DNA of 64,000 nt from Cupriavidus taiwanensis (GTDB taxonomy: Bacteria > Pseudomonadota > Gammaproteobacteria > Burkholderiales > Burkholderiaceae), in the NCBI RefSeq assembly GCF_900249755.1, contig NZ_LT976854.1, positions 1,002,514 to 1,066,513 on the forward strand, written 5' to 3'. Each line of letters begins with the position of its first letter. The first letter of the stretch is position 1. Shown here in pieces: positions 24,898 through 32,703 of this stretch. The notes under the pieces were generated by a model. That model saw only the letters and a list, made by a program, of their open reading frames with translations, was not told the origin of the DNA and searched no databases. A program made the translations under genes and the position numbers.

Positions 24898-25800
24898 ATG
24901 CCCATCGATATCCGCGCGCTGCGCTATTTCGTCGAGACCGCCCGGCTGCGCAGCTTTACCCAGGCCGCGTCGTCGCTGTTCGTGACCCAGTCGACCATCA
25001 GCAAGATGGTTCGCCAGCTCGAGGATGAAGTCGGCCAGCCGCTGCTGATCCGCGAAGGCAAGACCGTGCGCCTGACCGACGTCGGCCGCGTGGTGTACGA
25101 GCGCGGCCAGGAGGCACTGGGCGTGGTGCACCGGCTGACGCTGGAGGTCTCCGACCTGTCCTCGCTGGGCCGGGGGCAGCTGACGGTCGGCATCCCGCCG
25201 ATGGTCAACCTGTTCTTCTCGCCGGCGGTCAGCGCGTTCCGGCAGCGCTATCCCAACCTGTCACTGACGCTCGACGAGCACGGCGGGCAGGTGGTGGAAC
25301 AGCTGGTGGCCAGCGGCGAGCTGGAAGTCGGCGCCACCGTGCTGCCGGGAGACAGCGGCCTGGCGCTGGAAACGCGCCAGTTCGGCCGCCATCCGATCTG
25401 GGTGGTGGGGCCGCGCAAGGCGGCCTGGGCGCGCGGGCGCACCGTGTCGCTGGCGGCGCTGCGCGACGAGCCGCTGGTGATGCTGACCGACGATTTCTCG
25501 CTGACGCGCAAGCTGCGGCAGGCCTTCCTGGAAGCCCGCATCGAGCCGAAGGTAGTGGCGCGCAGCGGGCACTGGGACTTCCTGGCGTCGATGGCAGCGG
25601 CGGGGCTGGGCACCACCTTCCTGCCGCAGCCGCTGGCCGAGCGGCTGCAGGCGCAAGACACGCTGGCCATGGCCCGTCTCACCGAACCGGCGGTGGACTG
25701 GACCATGGCCCATATCTGGTCGCCGGGGCGCTACCTGTCGCACGCGGCCCGCGCGTGGCTGGCGGTCTGCGAAGAGGTGCTGGGGGACGGGCACGGCTGA
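24898..25800 (+). CDS. LysR-family regulator (AaeR-like position)
   Basis: A 300-residue LysR regulator with the HTH at the N-terminus (YFVETARLRSFTQAASSLFV then TQSTISKMVRQLEDE, about 9-43) and a substrate-binding domain ending near 295. It is divergent from the FUSC efflux operon, the same arrangement as aaeR-aaeXAB, so it probably senses an aromatic acid and switches on the pump. The sequence also resembles CynR/CidR-type members, so the effector should not be assumed. Confidence 0.87.
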   Translation: MPIDIRALRYFVETARLRSFTQAASSLFVTQSTISKMVRQLEDEVGQPLLIREGKTVRLTDVGRVVYERGQEALGVVHRLTLEVSDLSSLGRGQLTVGIPPMVNLFFSPAVSAFRQRYPNLSLTLDEHGGQVVEQLVASGELEVGATVLPGDSGLALETRQFGRHPIWVVGPRKAAWARGRTVSLAALRDEPLVMLTDDFSLTRKLRQAFLEARIEPKVVARSGHWDFLASMAAAGLGTTFLPQPLAERLQAQDTLAMARLTEPAVDWTMAHIWSPGRYLSHAARAWLAVCEEVLGDGHG

Positions 25801-25822
25801 GGCCGCCGGCGCAATGATTTCC

Positions 25823-26386
25823 TCACTTGCCGCGGCACTGGTCAGGCGGGATGTCGAGCAGCACCAGTTGCTTCTGCCCGGCCGCATAGTGATAGCGCAA
25901 TCTGACGCCCAGCTTGCCCAGTACCGGCACATCCGGGTTGCGGCAGATGCCGCGCTCGAGAATCGGCTTGGCCGCGGCCATGAAGTCACGGGTATCGTCG
26001 CGGCTGGCATCGATGCCGGAGACCTTCAGGTGGAACTCGACGATCTTGCCGGGCCGCGCCACGCAGCCGTCGAAGCGCGTGGTGTCGTCGAGATCGACCG
26101 GGCCCGCGCGCATCAGCTCCTGGCAGGCCAGGCGCAGTTGCCGGTCGGCGTCGCCGGTGGTCAGGCGCGTGACCCCGTGCATGCCGGTCGGCTTGCCGCG
26201 CACCGTGCCCAGCAGCAGCGTGGCGAGTTCCGATAAGGGCGGCGGCGCGGCCATGGTCGCTGCCTGCGTGGCGGGAACGGCAAGTGCCGTGGCCAGCAAT
26301 GACAGGGTCAGGCGCGCCGCAGTGCTGCGCCAGCGACGGAAAGGGTGGGTGGGGCAGGCGTGGACGGCGGCGGGGTCAGGGGGCAT
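25823..26386 (-). CDS. Exported hypothetical protein
   Basis: A 187-residue protein with a long Arg-containing N-terminus and a hydrophobic stretch (LTLSLLATALAVPATQA, about 26-42) ending in an AxA-like cleavage site, so probably periplasmic. Three Cys in the mature part (near CQELM, DGCVAR, GICRNPD) plus one near the end could form disulfides. No known domain is recognised. It ends 22 bp from the convergent LysR gene. Confidence 0.6.
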   Translation of the reverse strand: MPPDPAAVHACPTHPFRRWRSTAARLTLSLLATALAVPATQAATMAAPPPLSELATLLLGTVRGKPTGMHGVTRLTTGDADRQLRLACQELMRAGPVDLDDTTRFDGCVARPGKIVEFHLKVSGIDASRDDTRDFMAAAKPILERGICRNPDVPVLGKLGVRLRYHYAAGQKQLVLLDIPPDQCRGK

Positions 26387-26571
26387 GAGGCAGACAAAAC
26401 GGGGGCGGCGGTTGCGCTGCTACTTTAGCCCTGTGTCCTTGCGGCCGTTGTCAGGCTTTGTCCTACGGCGCAACGGGGTGCTTGCGGTGCCGGCCCCCGG
26501 CATGCCGGGGGGCGTAGAATCGCGGCTTCCCCCACCGTTGACCGCGCTTGCCGCATCGAATCGCCATACCC

Positions 26572-27072
26572 ATGCAAATCCGCCCCGAGGTCCCGACCGA
26601 CGCCGACGCCATCGCCCGGCTGACCACTGCCGCCTTCCTGGCCGCGCCGCACGCCAGCCAGACCGAGGCGTTTATCGTCAACGCGCTGCGCCGGGCCGGC
26701 CAGCTGACGGTGTCGCTGGTGGCGCAGGACGGCGAGGCGCTGGTCGGCCACGTCGCGGTCTCGCCGGTGACGGTGTCGTCCGGTGCCGCCGGATGGTACG
26801 GGCTGGGGCCGGTCTCGGTGGTGCCGCCGCGGCAGGGGCAGGGCATCGGCGCGCAACTGGTGCGCGCGGCGCTGGACGCGCTGCGCCGCCAGGGCGCGGC
26901 CGGCTGCGTGGTGCTGGGCGAGCCGGCCTATTACGGGCGCTTCGGCTTTGCCGCGCAGCCCGGGCTGGTGCTGCCGGGCGTGCCCCCGCAGTATTTCCAG
27001 GCGCTGGCGTTCGGCGGAGCCTGTCCGGCCGGCACGGTCAGCTATCACGACGCCTTCAACGCCACCGCCTGA
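26572..27072 (+). CDS. GNAT-family N-acetyltransferase
   Basis: A 166-residue acetyltransferase. The acetyl-CoA binding motif A is clear as GLGPVSVVPPRQGQGIGAQL (about 76-95), with a GEPAYYGRFGF segment (about 119-129) that is typical of the YhbS-like subgroup. ATG 26572 starts MQIRPEVPTDADAI, the usual first strand and helix. The substrate is unknown. It ends 11 bp from the convergent P450 gene. Confidence 0.88.
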   Translation: MQIRPEVPTDADAIARLTTAAFLAAPHASQTEAFIVNALRRAGQLTVSLVAQDGEALVGHVAVSPVTVSSGAAGWYGLGPVSVVPPRQGQGIGAQLVRAALDALRRQGAAGCVVLGEPAYYGRFGFAAQPGLVLPGVPPQYFQALAFGGACPAGTVSYHDAFNATA

Positions 27073-27083
27073 GGCTGGCGCGC

Positions 27084-29426
27084 TCAGAGCTCCAGCACCA
27101 GCCGGCCGCCGCCGCAGGCGCGCGAGCAGCACGCCATCATGCGATGGCTGGCGTCGCGCTCGGCGCGCGTCAGCACCACGTCGCGGTGGTCGACCTGCCC
27201 CGCCAGCACGCGCACCTCGCACGAACCGCACAGGCCTTCCTCGCAGTCGCTCTGCACGTCGATATTGGCGGCGCGCAGCGCGCCCAGCAGGGTCTGCCCC
27301 GCCGGCACTTCCAGCACCAGGCCGGAATCCTTCAGCTCGACGGTGAAGGGCTGTTCCTTCGACGCATCCAGCGCGCCCAGCCGCGAGACGAAATGCTCCA
27401 CGCGCAGCGCGTCCGCCGGCCACGCCGCGCAGCATTCGGCCAGCGCATCCAGCAGGCGCTGCGGGCCGCAGGCATAGATCTGCGTGCGCGGGTCGGGCTG
27501 CCCCAGCAGCTTGCCGAAGTCGGCGCGCTGGCCCTCGTCGCTGGCGTGGACCTGCAGCCGCGCGCCGTGCAGCGCCTGCAGCTCGTCCAGCAGCGCCATG
27601 GCCTGGCGCGAACGCCCGCAGTAATGGAAGGTGTAGTCGATGCCCAGCGCCCGCGCGCGCCGCGCCATCGCACTGACCGGCGTGACGCCGATGCCGCCGG
27701 CGATGAAGATGGCCCGCCCGCACTGTTCATCGAAGCGGAAATGGTTGCGCGGCCCGCGGATGCGCAGGCGGTCGCCGGCCCTGACGCTGCCATGGACCCA
27801 GGCGGAGCCGCCGCGGCTGGCCGGGTCGCGCAGCACCGCGATCTCGAGCGCCGCCCCATCGTCCGGATCGCCGCACAGCGAATACTGGCGCGACAGCCCG
27901 GTGTCGCCGCATTCCACGTCGATATGCGAGCCCGGGGCCCAGCGCGGCAGCGGCTTGCCGTCGGGCGCTACCAGCCGCAGCCGCAGTACGCCGTCGGCGG
28001 CGGGCGTGGCGCGCTCGACCACCACGGTGCGGGCGATGGTGTGCGCCGACGGCTCGCCGATGCGCACCGGCTGGCGCACCGCCAGCAGCGCCGGGTCTTG
28101 GCGCTCGGGGTTCTGCGCCGGATCCCATTCCACCAGCAGGTGCTCGGGCCCGCGGAACGAGGTGTTGGGCACATAGGTGAAGGTCTGCTCGGCCAGCCGC
28201 ATATGCGGCAGCCGGCGCGTCAGCTCTTCCAGGAAGATCTGCATCTCCATGCGCGCCAGGTTCTTGCCCATGCACTGGTGCGAGCCGTAGCCGAAGGTCA
28301 GTTGCTCGCTGGCGTTGTCGCGGCGGATGTCGAACAGGTCGGCATCGGCGAAATGGCGCTCGTCATGGTTGGCCGAGGACGTCACGATCAGCAGCTTGCT
28401 GCCCGCCGGCAGCCGGATGCCGCCGACCTCGGTGTCGCGCGTGACCAGCCGGCGCCACGCCGCCACCGAGCCGTTGTGGCGCAGGCATTCTTCGACCGCG
28501 TTGGGGATCAGCGCGGGATCCTCGCACAGCTCGCGCCAGGCGTCCGGATGCTGCAGCAACAGCTTGATCGCGTTGGCCGAGGCGTTGGCGGTGGTCTCGT
28601 GCGCGGCGACGATGCCGGCCATCATCATCGAATGCAGGTAGGAGTCGGTCACCACGTCGGGCAGCTCCTGCTGCTTGCGCAGGCCGTACTGCATCCAGCC
28701 GGGGCCGGACGGGTCTTCGCGCATCTTGTCGAGGATGCGGCCGGCCAGCTGCCAGAAGTTGCCGACGGCGTGCGCCACCGCGACCTGTTCCTCCGGCTTC
28801 GGCCGGCCCCAGGTGTTGACGGTATGGGCAATCGAGTACTGGCGCAGCAGGTCCATGTCCTCTTCGGGCACGCCCAGGAAATGCAGCGCGACGGTCAGCG
28901 GCACTTCCCACAGCATCTGGTCGACCAGGTCGGCGCGGCCATCGTCGATAAAGCGGTCGACATACTCGCGCGCAAGGCGCCGCACCAGCGGCTCGTGGTG
29001 CGCCAGTTCGGCGGGCGTGAACGGCGCCATCAGCGCGCGCCGGCGCGGCATGTGCGCGGGCTCGTCCTCGTTGACCAGCGTGCGGTTCATGGCGTAGCCG
29101 TATGACGCCAGCACGGCGTTGGCTTCGTCGCCGGTGGGGGTGATCTTCTCCAGCGCGATCGACGGGCTGAAGGTGAGGTTGTCGCGGAAGATCGCCTTGA
29201 TGTCGTCGTAGCGCGTGACCACCCAATAGCCCAGCTGCGGGCTGTAGAACACCGGTTCCTGCTCGCGCGACCAGCGCACGTATTCGGGCGGGTCCTGCTG
29301 GTAGCCGTCGCCGAAGGGGTCGAACTGCGCCGCGTTGTGGCTGACCGGGCAGCCGTTGGGTGCGGTGAGCGTGCTGTGGTCGATCGGGCAGCCGCCGCGC
29401 GCGGTGCCGGGGGAGGGGGTGGTCAT
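27084..29426 (-). CDS. Self-sufficient cytochrome P450 fusion (CYP116B type)
   Basis: A 780-residue single-chain monooxygenase. The P450 domain (about 1-420) has the I-helix AGIVAAHETTAN, the ExxR of EECLRH to follow, and the haem loop FGYGSHQCMGKN with Cys near 385. A phthalate-dioxygenase-reductase-like part follows: FMN site RQYSL (about 480), NAD(P)H site IFIAGGIGVTPV (about 545) and a C-terminal plant-type 2Fe-2S site CEEGLCGSC. This order and length match P450RhF/CYP116B enzymes, known from Cupriavidus and Rhodococcus, which hydroxylate or dealkylate small aromatic and aliphatic molecules. ATG 29426 has AGGAG 8 nt upstream. It lies in one leftward unit with a Bug protein. Confidence 0.93.
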   Translation of the reverse strand: MTTPSPGTARGGCPIDHSTLTAPNGCPVSHNAAQFDPFGDGYQQDPPEYVRWSREQEPVFYSPQLGYWVVTRYDDIKAIFRDNLTFSPSIALEKITPTGDEANAVLASYGYAMNRTLVNEDEPAHMPRRRALMAPFTPAELAHHEPLVRRLAREYVDRFIDDGRADLVDQMLWEVPLTVALHFLGVPEEDMDLLRQYSIAHTVNTWGRPKPEEQVAVAHAVGNFWQLAGRILDKMREDPSGPGWMQYGLRKQQELPDVVTDSYLHSMMMAGIVAAHETTANASANAIKLLLQHPDAWRELCEDPALIPNAVEECLRHNGSVAAWRRLVTRDTEVGGIRLPAGSKLLIVTSSANHDERHFADADLFDIRRDNASEQLTFGYGSHQCMGKNLARMEMQIFLEELTRRLPHMRLAEQTFTYVPNTSFRGPEHLLVEWDPAQNPERQDPALLAVRQPVRIGEPSAHTIARTVVVERATPAADGVLRLRLVAPDGKPLPRWAPGSHIDVECGDTGLSRQYSLCGDPDDGAALEIAVLRDPASRGGSAWVHGSVRAGDRLRIRGPRNHFRFDEQCGRAIFIAGGIGVTPVSAMARRARALGIDYTFHYCGRSRQAMALLDELQALHGARLQVHASDEGQRADFGKLLGQPDPRTQIYACGPQRLLDALAECCAAWPADALRVEHFVSRLGALDASKEQPFTVELKDSGLVLEVPAGQTLLGALRAANIDVQSDCEEGLCGSCEVRVLAGQVDHRDVVLTRAERDASHRMMACCSRACGGGRLVLEL

Positions 29427-29533
29427 GCTGGGTACTCCTGGCAAACATCGGTGCCTGGCGGAACATCTGGTGCCCGGCAGAAAAACAGTGCCGCCCGGGC
29501 GCGCCGGACGGCCAGGCGGTGCCGCGGCCGGAC

Positions 29534-30529
29534 TCAGTTGTCCAGCGTGATCTTCAGGTCGCGGATCAGCTTGGTCCAGCGGCCGGACTCGCTGCGCAGC
29601 AGCTCGCTGAACTGCGCCGGCGTATTGCCCACGGGCTCGACGCCAAAGTCCACCAGCCGCTTGTTGACCGCCGGCTCGCGGATCGCCGCGACCACATCCT
29701 TGTTCAGCGTGTTGATCACCTCCGGCGGCGTGCCGGCCGGCACCACCATGCCCACCAGCGCGGCGGCTTCCACACGCGGGTAGCCCAGCTCGGCAAAGGT
29801 CGGCACGTCAGGCAACTGCGGCAGCCGGGTGGCATTGGCCACGGCCAGCGGGCGCACCTTGCCGCCCTTGATAAAGCCGGCGCCGGCGGCGTAGTCGACC
29901 ATCATCGCCGCGACCTGGCCGGCGGCGACGTCGGACAGCGCCGGGGCGGCACCGCGGTACGGCGCGTGCGTCATCGGCAGGCCGGCCTCCACCTTCAGCA
30001 GTTCCATCGCCAGGTGGTGCGGGCTGCCCGCGCCGGCCGAGCCGTAGTTGATGCCGCCCTGCGTGGCCTTGGCCTGCGCGATGAAGTCCTTGGCGCTCTT
30101 GGCCGGGCTGGCGGCACCCACCACCAGGATCATCGGGAAGCGGCCCAGCAGCGTCACCGGGGCCAGGTCCTTGCCGGGATGGTAGGACAGCGACTTGTAC
30201 AGCACGGGATTGAAGACCAGCGTGCCGTTGTCGGCCGACAGCACGGTATAGCCGTCGGCCGGCGCGCGCGCGGTTTCGGCCGCGCCGATGGCGGTATTGC
30301 CGCCGGGCTTGTTGTCCACTACCACCGGTTGCCCCACCTTGGCCGACAGCCCCTGGCCAATGGTGCGCGCGAGGAAATCCGAGCCGCCGCCGGCGGCATA
30401 CGGGACGATCCAGCGGATCGGCTTGGCGGGATACGGATCGGCGGCGTGGGCCGGGGCGGCGGCCAGCAGCGGAAGGGCCAGCGCGCCGATGGCCAGGCGC
30501 ACGGAAAGAGCGAAGCGGGGGCGGGGCAT
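29534..30529 (-). CDS. Bug/TctC-family solute-binding protein
   Basis: A 331-residue periplasmic binding protein of the tripartite tricarboxylate transporter type. The signal peptide (about 1-29, ending APAHA-A) is followed by the family start YPAKPIRWIVPYAAGGGSD and later DYAAGAGFIKGGKVRPLAV. AGGAG lies 11 nt before ATG 30529. Many Bug proteins in Burkholderiales lack cognate tctAB genes, and none is here. Being upstream of the P450 in the same direction suggests that it delivers or senses the P450 substrate. Confidence 0.88.
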   Translation of the reverse strand: MPRPRFALSVRLAIGALALPLLAAAPAHAADPYPAKPIRWIVPYAAGGGSDFLARTIGQGLSAKVGQPVVVDNKPGGNTAIGAAETARAPADGYTVLSADNGTLVFNPVLYKSLSYHPGKDLAPVTLLGRFPMILVVGAASPAKSAKDFIAQAKATQGGINYGSAGAGSPHHLAMELLKVEAGLPMTHAPYRGAAPALSDVAAGQVAAMMVDYAAGAGFIKGGKVRPLAVANATRLPQLPDVPTFAELGYPRVEAAALVGMVVPAGTPPEVINTLNKDVVAAIREPAVNKRLVDFGVEPVGNTPAQFSELLRSESGRWTKLIRDLKITLDN

Positions 30530-30583
30530 GGGTTTTTGTCTCCTGATGGATGGACCGGGTCTTGGCACCGGTGTTTTCTGGTT

Positions 30584-30610
30584 TGCGTAAATCATATACG
30601 CATTGCGTAA
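30584..30610. promoter_or_regulatory. Candidate IclR operator
   Basis: TGCGTA (30584-30589), 7 nt, TACGCA (30597-30602) is a perfect dyad. TTGCGTAA also occurs as a direct repeat at 30583-30590 and 30603-30610 (20-bp period). It sits between the Bug gene and the divergent IclR gene, 54 bp from the Bug start. Confidence 0.5.
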
Positions 30611-30711
30611 TGATTGAATGCGGGTTAACCTTGAAGCGGCCCTGCGTCACGGCGTGGCATCTTCCGCTGTCGCCGTGAAGCCCCCGCACCGCTGCGTCCC
30701 ATCTTCCCGCC

Positions 30712-31545
30712 ATGCCACGATCCAACGCTCCCGAACCTGCCGCTGAAGCCGCCACCACCCGCACGCGCGAACGACGCCAGCGCGTGCAGTCGGCCGTCAC
30801 CGGCATGGCCGTTCTGAAAGGCCTGGCCCGGCTGGGCGGCCGCGCCAGCCTGACCACGCTGGCCGCGCACATCGACGAAAGCCCGGCCAAGGTGCATCGG
30901 TACCTGGTCAGCCTGGTGGAAGAAGGCCTGGTGGCGCAGGAACCGGGCACGCAGCAATACCACCTTGGCTTCGAGGCCCTGCAGATCGGCATGGCCGCGA
31001 TGCGCCAGGCCGACCCGATCCGGCTGGCCGAAGCGTCGCTGGTGCGTCTGCGCGAAGCGCTGGAGGTGACCTGCTTTGTCGCCGTGATGGGCAACAAGGG
31101 CCCGACCATCATGCGCTTCGAGGAGCCGGGCCTGCCGGTGACGGTGAACGTGCGCGCGGGCTCGGTGATGCCGCTGCTGTGGTCAGCCACCGGACGCGTG
31201 TTCCTGGGGCTGCTCGATGAGAAAGGCGTCCACGCGCAGGCCGGGGAAGAGCTGGCGGCCGCCAGCCCGGCGCGGCTGGCGCAGCTCGATCCCAGCGACC
31301 CTATCGGCGCGTTGCGCCGCGCCGTGCAGGCCGATGACTGCGCCTGGGTGCGCGACACCAACCTGACCGGCATCAGCGCGGTGGCCGCGCCGGTGCGCGA
31401 CTACACCGGGCGCGTGTGCGCGGTGCTGACCGCGCTGGGCGCCACCGGCGGCTTCGACCCCGCCATCGACGGGCCGATCGGCAGCGCCGTGCGGCGCGAG
31501 GCGCGCGCGGTCAGCGCGGCGCTGGGGTTCAATCCCGCGGCGTGA
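30712..31545 (+). CDS. IclR-family regulator
   Basis: A 277-residue IclR-type regulator with a winged HTH (about 20-80: AVLKGLARLGGRASLTTLAA, then SPAKVHRYLVSLVEEGL) and a C-terminal GAF-like effector domain (about 95-265). It is divergent from the Bug-P450 unit, its most likely target. Its last 17 bp overlap the end of a convergent esterase relic, which shows that decay next door has reached up to this gene. Confidence 0.87.
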   Translation: MPRSNAPEPAAEAATTRTRERRQRVQSAVTGMAVLKGLARLGGRASLTTLAAHIDESPAKVHRYLVSLVEEGLVAQEPGTQQYHLGFEALQIGMAAMRQADPIRLAEASLVRLREALEVTCFVAVMGNKGPTIMRFEEPGLPVTVNVRAGSVMPLLWSATGRVFLGLLDEKGVHAQAGEELAAASPARLAQLDPSDPIGALRRAVQADDCAWVRDTNLTGISAVAAPVRDYTGRVCAVLTALGATGGFDPAIDGPIGSAVRREARAVSAALGFNPAA

Positions 31546-32102
31546 CGCCGGCCAACGACGCGTCCGGGCGCAGCGCCGGGCAGGCGCTTGCCACCTCGGC
31601 GTCGATGCGTTCCGGCCGGCCCAGCAGCGCGATCGGCCCGCACGCCAGCGTGCCGCGCCACTGCAGGTAATCGTGCCCGCTGGCATGCTCGGCATGCACC
31701 ACCGGATAACCTTTGGCGACCAGCACATCGCGCATATGCCGCGTCGTGGTCAGGATATTGACGGCGCCGCGGCCCTCTTCAAAGCGCCCGGATTCCAGGT
31801 AGAAGCGCAGCGGCAGCCGCGGGCTGGCGGCGTATTCCCGGATCAGCCATTCCGGCTGCCGTGGCGGCTGGTCCGGCGCGCCGCCGGGTCCCCACCAGAA
31901 CGAGCACGCCACGCACCACGTCGCCGGCCTGCAGCGACAGGGTGTAGCGCAGCGGTGCGCCGGGTTGCCAGACGCCGCGCGCGGGCTGGCCGACGGCCAG
32001 GGTCGGCTCCGCGGCAAGCGGCGTGGCGATGGCGGCGAGCGAAAGCAGCACGGACACCGACGGCCTGGCGGCACCGCGTTGGATCAGCACAGGAAACTGC
32101 AT
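31529..32102 (-). pseudogene. Siderophore (enterochelin-type) esterase relic
   Basis: Two frames carry the two ends of one protein. From ATG 32102 the first frame gives a signal peptide (about 10-31) and then LAVGQPARGVWQPGAPLRYT and LSLQAGDVVRG, the N-terminal domain of Fes-like esterases. Near 31900 the homology jumps to another frame: FWWGPGGAP, LPLRFYLESGRFE, HMRDVLVAKGYPVVHAEHAS and HDYLQWRGTLACG, the C-terminal end including the catalytic His region. The central catalytic core, with the nucleophile Ser, is missing. This is an internal deletion plus a frame change, so it cannot be active. Confidence 0.75.
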
Positions 32103-32191
32103 CAGAGTTCCACCGAGGTTGTGAACTTGAACAGGCGCGGCGCGTTCTGCGTGACGTAGCCGTCGCCAGTCGCGCGCAAGGTCGACCTCGG
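32102..32191 (-). pseudogene. C-terminal stub of a probable TonB-dependent receptor
   Basis: On the minus strand the frame ending at TGA (32104-32102) reads GDGYVTQNAPRLFKFTTSVEL, which looks like the last beta-strand of a siderophore receptor (usual ending ...APRxFxxSxxxxF). Its stop overlaps the esterase start as TGATG, the arrangement of a receptor-esterase operon. Upstream, homology stops where the transposase relic begins. The fragment is short, so the call is moderate. Confidence 0.5.
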
Positions 32192-32206
32192 CGTCGCACT
32201 CCTGCC

Positions 32207-32560
32207 GTCGGAATCTATACGCACGTGCTGGACCAGCACGGAATCGCCTATAACCAGCCCATGGTGCTCAACGAACGCCAGGCCGGCTGCTCCGGCTCGC
32301 GATCAATACGCACGGATACACGAGCGTTGGGATGGCGGCGTCCAAATTGCTCGCGTTGATCTATGCCCATGGCTGCGCAATCTGTCGGAGCGCAAGCTGT
32401 ATTTGCCGCGCGGTGCACCAGCTCCAGCGTGCCATTTACTCGAGCAAGGTACACCATGATCGCGGGCGCCGTCAGGACGAAATAATCGCGATCGACGGTC
32501 CGCCGAACGCGCGGCATTACTCCGTCGCATGGAATATATGCCGTTTATCAATACCAGCAT
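32207..32560 (+). mobile_element. Tn3-family transposase C-terminal relic
   Basis: Fragments in several + frames follow the order of the C-terminal part of a Tn3-family TnpA: IYTHVLDQHGIAYNQPMVLN and ERQAG (frame of 32207), THGYTSVGMAASKLLA (frame of 32332), DLCPWLRNLSERKLYLPRG (next frame), then VHQLQRAIYSSKVHHD, RGRRQDEIIAIDG and VAWN (frame of 32332 again). At least two frameshifts and two internal deletions separate them. No terminal inverted repeat was identified. The relic abuts the TonB-receptor stub, so an old transposon probably broke that operon. Confidence 0.75.
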
Positions 32561-32703
32561 CGCCTGGAGAGCCCCCGCATTGAAAACTTAGGCATGGCTT
32601 CTAAACTGGGGCAGTCGATAAACCGGCTTGTTCGTCCGATATTCCAACTGGCGGAGTATCTTCGTGCTGTTGTCGGCTTCCTCATAAAAATAAGGAGACC
32701 ACC

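Noticed and set aside
25914..29105. A 1063-codon + frame opposite the P450 gene
   Set aside because: Arg/Ala/His-rich antisense composition without motifs; the P450 fusion on the other strand is certain.
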